A DNA stretch of 63,730 bases from JAKQIM01 sp964633225 (GTDB lineage: Bacteria > Chloroflexota > Anaerolineae > Anaerolineales > UBA4823): the NCBI GenBank assembly GCA_964633225.1, contig CAZWFQ010000016.1, positions 1 through 63,730 of the forward strand. The letters are read 5' to 3'. Position 1 is the first letter of the stretch; each line of letters opens with the position of its first letter. Both the position numbers and the translations under genes were made by a program. The notes below the pieces were generated by a model. The model was not told the origin of the DNA. It made no database searches and saw nothing but the letters and a program-made list of their open reading frames with translations. Below, one piece after another: positions 17,129 through 25,008 of the stretch.

Positions 17129-19639
17129 TTACTCTTCACCGGATTTGTTTTCGTCTACCTTGCCAGGCGGCACCTGGTTGGGGTTCTCTTTGCCGTTGGC
17201 CTCACCAGGTTTGGCAAGACCTTTGTTGGCAAGTTGGATGGCTTTGTTGTAATCAGAGAGGGTTTGGGCCACAGCGGCATTGAAGCTGCCTTCAGGATAG
17301 GTGCCGTCGGGGCGGCGCTCTCCGGCGATGCGGTCAGTGAGCAGGGGGATGGCGTCATCGAGGCGTTGGATGGTCCAGATGTGGAATTTGCCAGCGGCCA
17401 CGGCTTTGACTACATCGGCATTCAGCATCAGGTGGCGGCGGTTGGTGGCGGGGATGATCACGCCTTGCTCGCCGGTGAGGCCGCGCCGCTTGCAGACGGC
17501 GAAGAAGCCCTCGATCTTTTCACTGACCCCGCCGATGGCCTGCACCTGCCCAAGCTGGTTGAGTGAGCCAGTGATGGCGCGGTCCTGGCGCAGCGGAACG
17601 CGGGCCAGGAAGGAGAGCAGGGCCAAGAGCTCGGCAGCGGAGGCGCTATCGCCTTGCACCTCTTCGTAAGACTGCTCAAAGGTGAGGCTGGCTGTCAGGC
17701 TGAGCGGGAGGTCCTGGCCATAGCGGGCATTGAGGTAGGCGGTGAGGATGAGCACGCCTTTGGTATGCAGGGAGCCGCCGAGTTTGGTTTGGCGTTCGAT
17801 ATCCATGATGCCGGCCTTGCCGGGGTAAGCGATGGCGGTGAGGCGAGTGGGGCGGCCGAAATCAAAATCGCCGAGCATGTAGACTGAGAGGGCGTTGATC
17901 TGTCCGATCTGCCGGCCTTTGACGGCGATGGCGATCGTGCCCTGGTCGAGGACCTCTTGGATGCGTTCTTCCACCAGGTTGCTGCGGTAGATGCTCTCGT
18001 CGATGGCCTGCTGAACGGCGGCCGCGGTGACGCGCTTGCGGCGTTTATTGCCGGCCCAGTATGCGGCTTCGCGGATCAGGTCGGCGATCTTGCCAAAGCG
18101 GGTAGAGAGCTTGTCCTGGTCATCTGCCAGGCGCGAGCTGTATTCAACGATCCTGGCGACGGCGGTCTTATCAAAAGGCGGCAGGTGGTTTTCTATGACC
18201 ACTGATTTGACAAAAAGGCCGTATTCACGTTCGTTTTCGGGGGTGCGGTGCATCAGGGTGGCAAATTCGGCCCGCACTTTGAAGAGCTTGGTAAAGTCTT
18301 CGTCATGAGCGCGCAGCATGTAGTAGAGGGTGGGTGTGCCTACCAGCACTACTTTGACCTGGACGGGGATCGGCTCGGGTTCAAGCGTGGCAGTGGAGGC
18401 CAGGCCGAGCTGGTTGGCCATCTCAACAATGCGGATTTCTTGATCTCGCAGGACGCGCTTCAGGCCTTCCCAGGCGTAGGGGTTGACCAGCACGTCGCGA
18501 GCGGGGAGCACTAGGTACCCGCCGTTGGCGCGGTGCAGGGCCCCGGGTTGGATCATGGTGAAATCGGTGAAGCTGGCGCCCTGGATGACCTGGTGTTCGA
18601 TGCGGCCAAGCAGGTTGGGGGAAGAGGGGTAATTTTCTGCAATGACGGGGGCGCCTTTGAGGTTGGCGTTGTCTACCAGCAGGTTGACGGCATAGCGTTT
18701 GCTCCAGGGCTGCCCACTGGGGGCGGCGGGCAGGTCGCTGCCCTCGGGTGCGGCCTGGGAGGGCTGAAATTGGGTGGTGTTGGTGATGATGTCGTTCTGA
18801 ACAGCATCCAGGTGGGCAACCACCGCTGGGAGCCTGGCATAGCTGGCTTTGAGGGCCTCGATGAGCGGGCCGAGGTGAAAGAGCAAGGTGTGCGATAGGA
18901 GCTTGCGGAGCTTTTCTAAAGCTGCCTTTTCCATCTCGCCCAAGCGGGCGAGCGTTTTTTCAACATCCTCTCCCAGGCGGTTTTCAAGTTCAAGCAGCTT
19001 GGCGCGCTGTTCTTCGCTGAGGGCCTGGATCTCTTCGGGTTTGAGCGGCTGCCCTTCGACAGACGGGGTTAAGACAAAGCCGGTGGAAGTGCGAACGATG
19101 ATAAAGTTGAAACGCCCAACGTGCTCTTGCAAGCGGGCAAATTCAACTTCCTGGCCTTTTTTCAACTCAGTGACCAGGTGCTCGCGCTCGCGCACATATT
19201 CTTCGCCTTCAAAGATGCGCGGCAGGTCATTTTCGCAGCGGGTGACCAGCTCTTGGAGGGCTTTGCAGAAGCCTGCACCGGTCCCGGCGGGCAGGCGCAG
19301 GGCGCGCGGCCGGGATGGGTGCTCGAAATTGTTGACATAGCACCAATCATCTGGAACGGGCTGGCGGGCGGCTTTGCGCTCGAGGTACTCGCGGCTTAAT
19401 GTGGTGCGCCCAGAGCCCGGGAAACCGAGCACGAACATGTTGTAGCCTGGGCCAGAAACCTCGCTGCCAAGCTGTAGGGCGCGAATGGCGCGCGGTTGGC
19501 CGATGACATCTTCCAGGTCGGGCAGCTCATCGGTGGTTTCGAAGCCCAGCAGGTCTGGATCACAAGAGCGGAGCAGGGCGTCTGCGGGCAGCTCAACGGC
19601 GGCGGGTGACACGACTATGGGCTTCTTGCGTGTAGTCAT
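17129..19639 (-). CDS. Lon-like ATP-dependent protease (S16 family, AAA_32 type)
   Basis: An 836-residue protease with an AAA region and a C-terminal Lon proteolytic domain. The catalytic dyad is readable: Ser665 in QGDSASAAE and Lys708 in GGVSEKIEGF, 43 residues apart as in E. coli Lon. The Walker A segment reads GFPGSGRTT (residues 72-80), with Arg78 in place of the usual Lys. This replacement is common in this Lon-like subfamily and leaves ATP hydrolysis uncertain. A long helical insertion (about 150-260) splits the AAA part. There is no Lon N-terminal substrate domain. It is encoded between two membrane proteins on the same strand, 14 bases after one and 42 bases before the other, so it may be membrane-recruited. 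Confidence 0.88.
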   Translation of the reverse strand: MTTRKKPIVVSPAAVELPADALLRSCDPDLLGFETTDELPDLEDVIGQPRAIRALQLGSEVSGPGYNMFVLGFPGSGRTTLSREYLERKAARQPVPDDWCYVNNFEHPSRPRALRLPAGTGAGFCKALQELVTRCENDLPRIFEGEEYVREREHLVTELKKGQEVEFARLQEHVGRFNFIIVRTSTGFVLTPSVEGQPLKPEEIQALSEEQRAKLLELENRLGEDVEKTLARLGEMEKAALEKLRKLLSHTLLFHLGPLIEALKASYARLPAVVAHLDAVQNDIITNTTQFQPSQAAPEGSDLPAAPSGQPWSKRYAVNLLVDNANLKGAPVIAENYPSSPNLLGRIEHQVIQGASFTDFTMIQPGALHRANGGYLVLPARDVLVNPYAWEGLKRVLRDQEIRIVEMANQLGLASTATLEPEPIPVQVKVVLVGTPTLYYMLRAHDEDFTKLFKVRAEFATLMHRTPENEREYGLFVKSVVIENHLPPFDKTAVARIVEYSSRLADDQDKLSTRFGKIADLIREAAYWAGNKRRKRVTAAAVQQAIDESIYRSNLVEERIQEVLDQGTIAIAVKGRQIGQINALSVYMLGDFDFGRPTRLTAIAYPGKAGIMDIERQTKLGGSLHTKGVLILTAYLNARYGQDLPLSLTASLTFEQSYEEVQGDSASAAELLALLSFLARVPLRQDRAITGSLNQLGQVQAIGGVSEKIEGFFAVCKRRGLTGEQGVIIPATNRRHLMLNADVVKAVAAGKFHIWTIQRLDDAIPLLTDRIAGERRPDGTYPEGSFNAAVAQTLSDYNKAIQLANKGLAKPGEANGKENPNQVPPGKVDENKSGEE

Positions 19640-19652
19640 GATATGTTTCCCT

Positions 19653-20465
19653 TCAGGCGGCAGGTTTGGTGATCAGCATTTCAATGCCCTGGATGAGCAT
19701 GCCGGCTTGAGAAATTGCCAGCCAGATGATCATGAAGGTCAACAGCCAGGCGGCAGTGCGCATGGCTTTGGGCAGTGCTTCTTGTCCATCGCTGACCATG
19801 CTGCGGGCAGAGGTGACCTGGGTCTGGTACTCGTCTACCAGGATCTGTGCCTGTTTGAGATTCTCGCTGATGAGGCTGATGTCTTGTGAGACGGTGATGA
19901 CCTGTTCTTCGAGATCCAGCAGGTTGGTGTTGGCGGCATCGAGGCCGGTTTGGATTTCGGCGAGAGAGGGTGAGATGGCCCCCAGGCTGACGGAGACCTG
20001 GTTCAAAGAGGCGCCGAGGGAGGTGGCGGGTTCGTATTTAACGCCGATGAAGGGGACGCTGGATAAGGTGTAGAGCACGCCGTCGATGGTGCCAGCACTG
20101 ACCTGGGCATTTGCCAGGGAAGACTGGGTGTTGGTGATGACCTGGGGCAGATCCTCGCCGAAGAGGGTGGAGAAAGAGTCGATCACCAGGGTTGAATCGT
20201 GCAGAGATTGGGCCGCCGCCAGCGCACTGGTCTCTAAGGTGGAGATGCTGGTGGATGCGTTGGTCAGGGTGCCTTCAACGATCAGCAGGCCCTGGTCGGT
20301 GGTTTCTAACGTATCGTCAGCCAGGGTCAGCCCAGCTTGCAGCTTTTCTGTCAGGGGTTCTTTGAGCTGCCAGACCTGCACCAGGCAGTATAAACTAAAT
20401 ACCAGACTGGCAATCGAAACAAGCACCAGAGCGGTACCGCCGAGCTTTTTGATCGATGGGTTCAT
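19653..20465 (-). CDS. Membrane protein with long coiled-coil domain, function unknown
   Basis: A 270-residue protein with one N-terminal membrane segment (about 8-33) and one near the C-terminus (about 238-262). Between them lie roughly 200 residues rich in Ser, Thr, Leu and Gln with heptad periodicity, probably an extracytoplasmic coiled coil that returns to the membrane. It starts the minus-strand group with the Lon-like protease (14 bases apart) and is divergent from surE. It could be a sensor or scaffold for the protease; nothing in the sequence proves this. Confidence 0.72.
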   Translation of the reverse strand: MNPSIKKLGGTALVLVSIASLVFSLYCLVQVWQLKEPLTEKLQAGLTLADDTLETTDQGLLIVEGTLTNASTSISTLETSALAAAQSLHDSTLVIDSFSTLFGEDLPQVITNTQSSLANAQVSAGTIDGVLYTLSSVPFIGVKYEPATSLGASLNQVSVSLGAISPSLAEIQTGLDAANTNLLDLEEQVITVSQDISLISENLKQAQILVDEYQTQVTSARSMVSDGQEALPKAMRTAAWLLTFMIIWLAISQAGMLIQGIEMLITKPAA

Positions 20466-20523
20466 CAGTTACCTCGCTTGATTGGCGTATACAGTCATTT
20501 TACCATGTGCAAAGCGGCTGCGG

Positions 20524-20529
20524 TATAAT
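20524..20529 (+). promoter_or_regulatory. Consensus -10 box just before surE
   Basis: TATAAT at 20524-20529 places transcription start near 20536, only about 4 bases before the surE ATG at 20540. The -35 region is weak (TTTACC near 20499). No ribosome-binding site fits before the ATG, so the transcript is probably leaderless. Confidence 0.6.
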
Positions 20530-20539
20530 AACCAACATT

Positions 20540-21307
20540 ATGCATATCCTTGTTACCAATGATGATGGGGTGACCGCCCCTGGATTGTTAGCCCTGGCGC
20601 AAGAGATGCGCCTGCTCGGCAAGGTCAGCGTGGTGGCGCCGGATCATAACTGGTCGGCTTCGGGGCATGTCAAAACCATGCACCGCCCGCTGCGTGTGAA
20701 AGAGACGACCCTGGCAGACGGCAGCCTGGCCCTGGCTTCGGACGGAGCGCCTTCGGACTGCGTGGCGCTGGCTTTGCTGGGCCTGATCAGCGAGAAAATA
20801 GACCTGGTGGTTTCGGGCATCAACCCGTATGCCAATATCGGTCACGATGTGACCTATTCTGGCACGGTTACCGCGGCAATGGAAGCTGCCATTGGCGGGG
20901 TGCCTGGGCTGGCGGTATCGCTCGATTCGCCGGAGCGCTTCAAGGGGAGCGCGGATTATGGCCCGGCGGCGCGGGCGGCGCGGCGGGTGGCTGAGATGCT
21001 CATGCAGCACAACCCGTCTGGGCAGACGCTGTTGAATATCAATGTTCCTTTTTTGCCCGATGAGCAGATCAAGGGCATGCTGGTGACCCGCCAGGGACTG
21101 CGCATCTACCGCGATAAGCTGGATGAGCGCGTGGATCCGCGCGGTAAGCCGTATTATTGGATCGGCGGCGATTATCCGACGGGCGTTCCGGATGAGGGGA
21201 CCGACTTTGGCGCTCTGCGGCAAGGGTATGTTTCGATCACCCCCTTGGACCTGGACCTGACCGACTATCGGGCGCAGGAATTACTCAGTGGTATCCTGAA
21301 TCAATAG
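20540..21307 (+). CDS. surE: 5'/3'-nucleotidase SurE
   Basis: Metal-dependent phosphatase that removes phosphate from nucleoside monophosphates, a survival protein in many bacteria. The 255-residue length is typical. The N-terminal metal site ILVTNDDGVTAPG, the conserved SGINPYANIG with the metal-ligand Asn, and SGTVTAAMEAA are all present. The start is fixed by the family N-terminus MHILVTNDDG; an upstream in-frame extension has no family match. It precedes the pyrimidine operon, which fits a nucleotide-recycling role, but the two are separated by a promoter and two hairpins. Confidence 0.95.
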   Translation: MHILVTNDDGVTAPGLLALAQEMRLLGKVSVVAPDHNWSASGHVKTMHRPLRVKETTLADGSLALASDGAPSDCVALALLGLISEKIDLVVSGINPYANIGHDVTYSGTVTAAMEAAIGGVPGLAVSLDSPERFKGSADYGPAARAARRVAEMLMQHNPSGQTLLNINVPFLPDEQIKGMLVTRQGLRIYRDKLDERVDPRGKPYYWIGGDYPTGVPDEGTDFGALRQGYVSITPLDLDLTDYRAQELLSGILNQ

Positions 21308-21335
21308 GTTGTCTAGAGCAATTTGGGCAAAACCC

Positions 21336-21363
21336 TTGACAAGGGCCAGATTCGCTGTAAAAT
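21336..21363 (+). promoter_or_regulatory. Promoter of the pyr operon leader
   Basis: TTGACA (21336-21341) and TAAAAT (21358-21363) are 16 bases apart. Transcription should start near 21370, at or next to the leader-peptide ATG at 21371. A small palindrome CCCTT-GAC-AAGGG (21333-21345) overlaps the -35 box and could be an operator. Confidence 0.7.
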
Positions 21364-21370
21364 CGGGCGG

Positions 21371-21502
21371 ATGGTACGGTATAAGAAGATCTGCCCACAC
21401 AAAATCGTTCGCCCCGGAGCTTTTGCTCCTATGGGCGAATTTTTTTATCTAATAGAGCCGCAAGGCTCTATTTTTTTGCCTGTTGGGGGTGGGAGATGTT
21501 GA
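21371..21502 (+). CDS. Candidate pyr operon leader peptide (43 residues)
   Basis: An open reading frame starting at the predicted transcription start and running without interruption through both hairpins and both U-runs to a TGA at 21500-21502, which overlaps the pyrC start codon region (pyrC ATG at 21496). The U-runs are read as Phe-Phe-Tyr and Ile-Phe-Leu codons. The E. coli pyrBI leader peptide has nearly the same length and the same relation to a pause hairpin and a terminator, so a translating ribosome close behind RNA polymerase would prevent hairpin formation. Translation of this frame is not proven, and no ribosome-binding site precedes it, so it would be leaderless. Confidence 0.55.
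   Translation: MVRYKKICPHKIVRPGAFAPMGEFFYLIEPQGSIFLPVGGGRC
21408..21446 (+). terminator. First hairpin of the pyr leader (pause or terminator)
   Basis: TTCGCCC (21408-21414) pairs with GGGCGAA (21433-21439), with an inner stem GGAGC-TTTT-GCTCC, followed by seven T (21440-21446). It is a complete intrinsic terminator in form. By analogy with pyrBI it may act as the UTP-sensitive pause site, or simply end surE transcripts. Confidence 0.8.
21453..21477 (+). terminator. Second hairpin of the pyr leader (attenuator)
   Basis: TAGAGCC (21453-21459) and GGCTCTA (21464-21470) enclose a GCAA loop and are followed by seven T (21471-21477). It ends 18 bases before the pyrC ATG, downstream of the operon promoter, so it should act as an attenuator rather than as an end-of-gene terminator. 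Confidence 0.8.
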
Positions 21503-22557
21503 GACTGCCCGGATTGATTGACCCGCACGTGCACCTGCGCGAACCTGGGGCTACGCACAAAGAAGATTGGGACAGCGGTACGGCGGCCGCCCTGGCAGGG
21601 GGCTTTACGCAGGTGCTGGCGATGCCGAATACCAACCCACCGGTGACGGATGCTGCCGGCCTGGCATTGGCACTGGATGCGGCGCGGGCCAAGGCGCGCT
21701 GCGATTATGCCCAATACCTGGGGGCGGGGCCAGATAACCTGGATGGGGTGCAGGCCCTGGCGCCCGCGGCAGCCGGTTTGAAGATGTACCTGGACCAGAC
21801 CTACGGCCCGCTGCGCCTGGATGAGATGGAGCTGTGGATGGCGCATTTTGGGGCTTGGCCGGCGGGGCAGCCGATTGTGGCACATGCCGAGGGGCGCACC
21901 CTGGCAGCGGTCATTTTGCTGGCGGCTTTGTATGACCGGCCCGTGCACCTGGCGCATATTGCGCGGCGGGAGGAGATCTTGCTGATCCGCAAGGCCAAAG
22001 AGCGGGGCCTGAAAGTAACCTGCGAGGTGACGCCGCATCACCTGTTCTTGAGCGAGGCGGATATCCCCGCACTGGGGGTGGGGCGGAGCGAGGTGCGCCC
22101 GCGCCTGGGCACTGCCGCTGACCGGGCTGCACTGTGGGCTAACCTGGATGTCATTGACTGCTTTGCGAGTGACCATGCCCCACATACCCGGGCTGAAAAA
22201 GATGGCACAAACCCGCCGCCGGGCTTCCCGGGGCTGGAAACTGCCCTGCCGCTGCTGTTGACGGCGGTTCACGATGGGCGGCTGGGGGTAGATGACCTGC
22301 TGCTGCGCATGGTGACCAATCCGCGGCGCATCTTTAACCTGCCCGAACAATCCGAGACCTGGATTGAGGTGGACCCGGAGGCAAGCTGGAAAATAAGCGC
22401 TGCGCAGACCGTAACGCGCTGCGGCTGGACGCCTTTTGAGGGCATGGCGGTGCGCGGGCGGGTGCGGCGGGTGGTGCTGCGCGGCCGGGAGGCGTACCGG
22501 GATGGGGAAGTGCTGGCGGCGCCTGGCTGGGGAAGAAATATCAAATCAGAGAAGTGA
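21496..22557 (+). CDS. pyrC: Dihydroorotase
   Basis: Catalyses the reversible cyclisation of carbamoyl aspartate to dihydroorotate, third step of pyrimidine synthesis. Metal ligands are visible: His11 and His13 in DPHVHL, the probable carboxylated Lys96 in GLKMYLDQ, His residues in VAHAEG and HLAHIAR, and the Asp of FASDHAPH. At 353 residues it lacks the N-terminal beta-sandwich strands of the long bacterial type and begins directly at the barrel. Block for block it resembles the dihydroorotase domain of animal CAD (for example GTAAALAGG, EGRTLAAV, CEVTPHHLFLS, GFPGLETALPLLLTAV). GGTGGGAG-type purines precede the ATG. Confidence 0.94.
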   Translation: MLRLPGLIDPHVHLREPGATHKEDWDSGTAAALAGGFTQVLAMPNTNPPVTDAAGLALALDAARAKARCDYAQYLGAGPDNLDGVQALAPAAAGLKMYLDQTYGPLRLDEMELWMAHFGAWPAGQPIVAHAEGRTLAAVILLAALYDRPVHLAHIARREEILLIRKAKERGLKVTCEVTPHHLFLSEADIPALGVGRSEVRPRLGTAADRAALWANLDVIDCFASDHAPHTRAEKDGTNPPPGFPGLETALPLLLTAVHDGRLGVDDLLLRMVTNPRRIFNLPEQSETWIEVDPEASWKISAAQTVTRCGWTPFEGMAVRGRVRRVVLRGREAYRDGEVLAAPGWGRNIKSEK

Positions 22558-22584
22558 ATACACTATCTTTTAGGAGAAAAACGC

Positions 22585-23571
22585 ATGGCAAGCAGACCTT
22601 CAATCAGCTCGTATAATCCGCACCTGCCCTTTGGAGACTCGCGCAAGGCCCCCTGGTACGGCAAGGATATCCTCTCGGTCAGGCAGTTTTCGCGCGCCGA
22701 CCTGGAGTACATCTTCGACGTGGCGCATGAGATGAGTGTGATGGTGAACCACGTGGGCACCTTTGACCTGCTGAAGGGCAAGATCCTGGCAAACCTGTTC
22801 TACGAGCCGTCGACGCGCACCTCATCTTCCTTTACTTCAGCGATGGAGCGGCTGGGGGGCAGTGTCATCCCGATCAATGAGGTACACTATTCGTCGGTGG
22901 CAAAGGGCGAGTCCTTGCCGGATACGGTGCGCTCGTTGGAATGCTACGCCGATGTGATCGTGCTGCGCCACCCCGAAACGGGCTCGGCAGAGCTGGCAGC
23001 AAGGTACGCCCGCAAGCCGGTGATCAACGCCGGTGATGGGATTGGTGAGCATCCCACCCAGGCCTTGCTGGATATCTTTACCATCCGCGAGGAACTGGAG
23101 CAGATTGACGGTCTGACGGTGACCATGCTGGGAGACCTGAAATACGGGCGCACGGTGCATTCGCTGGCGCGCTTGCTCTCATTGTATAATGTACGTTTGA
23201 ACTATATCTCGCCCGAGATTCTGCGCATGCCAGAGGAGATCATTGCTGAGCTGCCGGGCACTATGCCACAGGCCGAGTACCGCGAGCTGGAGGCGGTGTT
23301 GGAAGAGACGGATGTGCTGTATGTGACCCGCGTGCAAAAAGAGCGCTTTGCCAGCGAAGCGGAGTATGAGCAGGTGAGGGGTTCTTATGTGATCGATATG
23401 CCGCTGTTGAAGCGCGCAAAGGAGCATATGATCGTGATGCACCCGCTGCCGCGGGTGGGCGAGATCAGCATGGACGTGGACGATGATCCGCGGGCGGCAT
23501 ACTTCCGGCAGATGGAATACGGGTTGTACGTGCGTATGGCCCTGCTGGCAATGGTGTTAGGAAAGGCATAA
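22585..23571 (+). CDS. pyrB: Aspartate carbamoyltransferase catalytic subunit
   Basis: Condenses carbamoyl phosphate with aspartate, the committed step of pyrimidine synthesis. The carbamoyl phosphate site STRTSSSF, the HPTQALLD loop and the aspartate-binding region with MHPLPR are intact. It is 328 residues long, slightly above the usual 305-315, because of an N-terminal extension of about 25 residues. A strong AGGAG is placed before the ATG. No regulatory subunit gene (pyrI) is present in the window, so allosteric control, if any, differs from E. coli. Order pyrC-pyrB mirrors the domain order in CAD. Confidence 0.96.
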   Translation: MASRPSISSYNPHLPFGDSRKAPWYGKDILSVRQFSRADLEYIFDVAHEMSVMVNHVGTFDLLKGKILANLFYEPSTRTSSSFTSAMERLGGSVIPINEVHYSSVAKGESLPDTVRSLECYADVIVLRHPETGSAELAARYARKPVINAGDGIGEHPTQALLDIFTIREELEQIDGLTVTMLGDLKYGRTVHSLARLLSLYNVRLNYISPEILRMPEEIIAELPGTMPQAEYRELEAVLEETDVLYVTRVQKERFASEAEYEQVRGSYVIDMPLLKRAKEHMIVMHPLPRVGEISMDVDDDPRAAYFRQMEYGLYVRMALLAMVLGKA

Positions 23572-25008
23572 ATGGCTGCTTCATTCTTCTCGTTATTAGA
23601 AAAAAGAGTACGTAAAGTTGATTCGCTGTTATGTATTGGGTTGGATCCGCGGGCGGCTGATCTGCCGGTGGATTCAGATGAGATCACGCCTGAGGCGATG
23701 GCTGAGCGGGCGGGCGATTTTTGCCTGCGGCTGATCGATGCCTGCGCGGGTGCGGCGGCGGCCTTCAAGCCCAACAGCGCATTCTTTGAGGCCTTTGGTC
23801 CAGCCGGGTTAGAGGTGCTGGCACAGGTGATCCAGGCGATCCCGCCGGGGATACCGGTGATCCTGGATGCCAAACGGGGCGATATTGCCTCGACCGCTGA
23901 AGCCTATGCCCAGGCGGCCTTCCAGATGCTGGGGGCACAGGCGGTGACGGTCAACCCTTACCTGGGGCGGGACGCACTCGAGCCTTTCTTACGGGATCCG
24001 AAGCACGGCGCCTTCTTGCTGTGCAAAACTTCTAACCCCGGCTCGGGGGATGTGCAAGACCTGGGCCTGGCGGGCGGCGAGCTGGTCTACGAACACGTGG
24101 CGCGCCTGGCGCAGACCTGGAACACCCGCGACAACCTGGGCCTGGTGGCGGGGGCAACCCATCCCGAGGCGTTGAGGCGCATCCGGGCGGCGGCGCCCGG
24201 TCTGTGGATTCTGGCGCCGGGAGTGGGGGCACAGGGCGGCGATTTGCAGGCTGCATTGCGGGCGGGGCTGCGGGCAGATGGGCTGGGGCTGCTGGTTCCG
24301 GTCTCGCGGGCCATCTCGCAGGCGGAGGACCCGCGGCGGGCGGCTGATGCCCTGCGCCGGGCGATCAACGCTGAACGGGAGGCATTGAAAGCGCAGGCGG
24401 CTGGGCCTGGCGCACCCGGCCTGGAGGCGGGGCTGGCAGACGGCCTGCTGGAGGCGGGCTGTATCAAGTTTGGGAATTTCACGCTAAAATCGGGCCTGAC
24501 CTCACCAATTTATATTGACTTGAGGCAGTTGGTTTCAGCTCCGGCCTTGCTGGGCAAGGTGGCGGCGGCTTATCTGCCGATCTTGCAAGGATTGACCTTT
24601 GACCGCCTGGCGGGGCTGCCGTATGCCGCCCTGCCGATTGCCACTGCCATCAGCCTGCAAGGGGGCTGGCCCTTGCTTTACCCGCGCAAAGAGGCCAAGG
24701 AGTACGGCACCAAGGCCGAGATCGAGGGTGCTTACCGGACCGGTGAGCGGGTGGTGGTGATCGATGACCTGGCTACTACCGGAGGCAGCAAGCTCGAAGC
24801 GCTGGAGAAGCTGCGCGCGGCCGGGCTGCTGGTGCAAGATGTGGTGGTGCTGATCGACCGCCAATCGGGGGCGGCGGAGGCGCTGAGCCAGGCCGGGCTC
24901 AAGCTGCACGCCGTGCTGAACCTGACGCAGATGCTGGCGCACTGGGAGCAGAGCGGCAAGGTGCCGCAGGAACAGATCCAGGCGGCGCGGGAATTCCTGG
25001 CAAGGTGA
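23572..25008 (+). CDS. pyrFE: Bifunctional orotidine-5'-phosphate decarboxylase / orotate phosphoribosyltransferase
   Basis: Performs the last two steps to UMP in one 478-residue chain. Residues about 1-275 are a type-2 OMP decarboxylase, with LDAKRGDIAST carrying the catalytic Lys and Asp. Residues about 290-478 are orotate phosphoribosyltransferase, with the PRPP loop VVVIDDLATTGGS. The order decarboxylase-transferase is the reverse of animal UMP synthase and is known from some bacteria and kinetoplastids. A Gly/Ala/Pro-rich linker near residues 275-285 joins the halves. The ATG follows the pyrB stop with no gap. Confidence 0.94.
   Translation: MAASFFSLLEKRVRKVDSLLCIGLDPRAADLPVDSDEITPEAMAERAGDFCLRLIDACAGAAAAFKPNSAFFEAFGPAGLEVLAQVIQAIPPGIPVILDAKRGDIASTAEAYAQAAFQMLGAQAVTVNPYLGRDALEPFLRDPKHGAFLLCKTSNPGSGDVQDLGLAGGELVYEHVARLAQTWNTRDNLGLVAGATHPEALRRIRAAAPGLWILAPGVGAQGGDLQAALRAGLRADGLGLLVPVSRAISQAEDPRRAADALRRAINAEREALKAQAAGPGAPGLEAGLADGLLEAGCIKFGNFTLKSGLTSPIYIDLRQLVSAPALLGKVAAAYLPILQGLTFDRLAGLPYAALPIATAISLQGGWPLLYPRKEAKEYGTKAEIEGAYRTGERVVVIDDLATTGGSKLEALEKLRAAGLLVQDVVVLIDRQSGAAEALSQAGLKLHAVLNLTQMLAHWEQSGKVPQEQIQAAREFLAR

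Noticed and set aside
20456..20539. 28-residue N-terminal extension of SurE
   Set aside because: SurE begins with MHILVTNDDG at 20540; the extension contains the promoter -10 box and has no homology.
21300..21480. PyrR-type or T-box regulation of the pyr operon
   Set aside because: I could not find the PyrR binding-loop consensus or a T-box sequence; the leader peptide plus two hairpins explains the region better.
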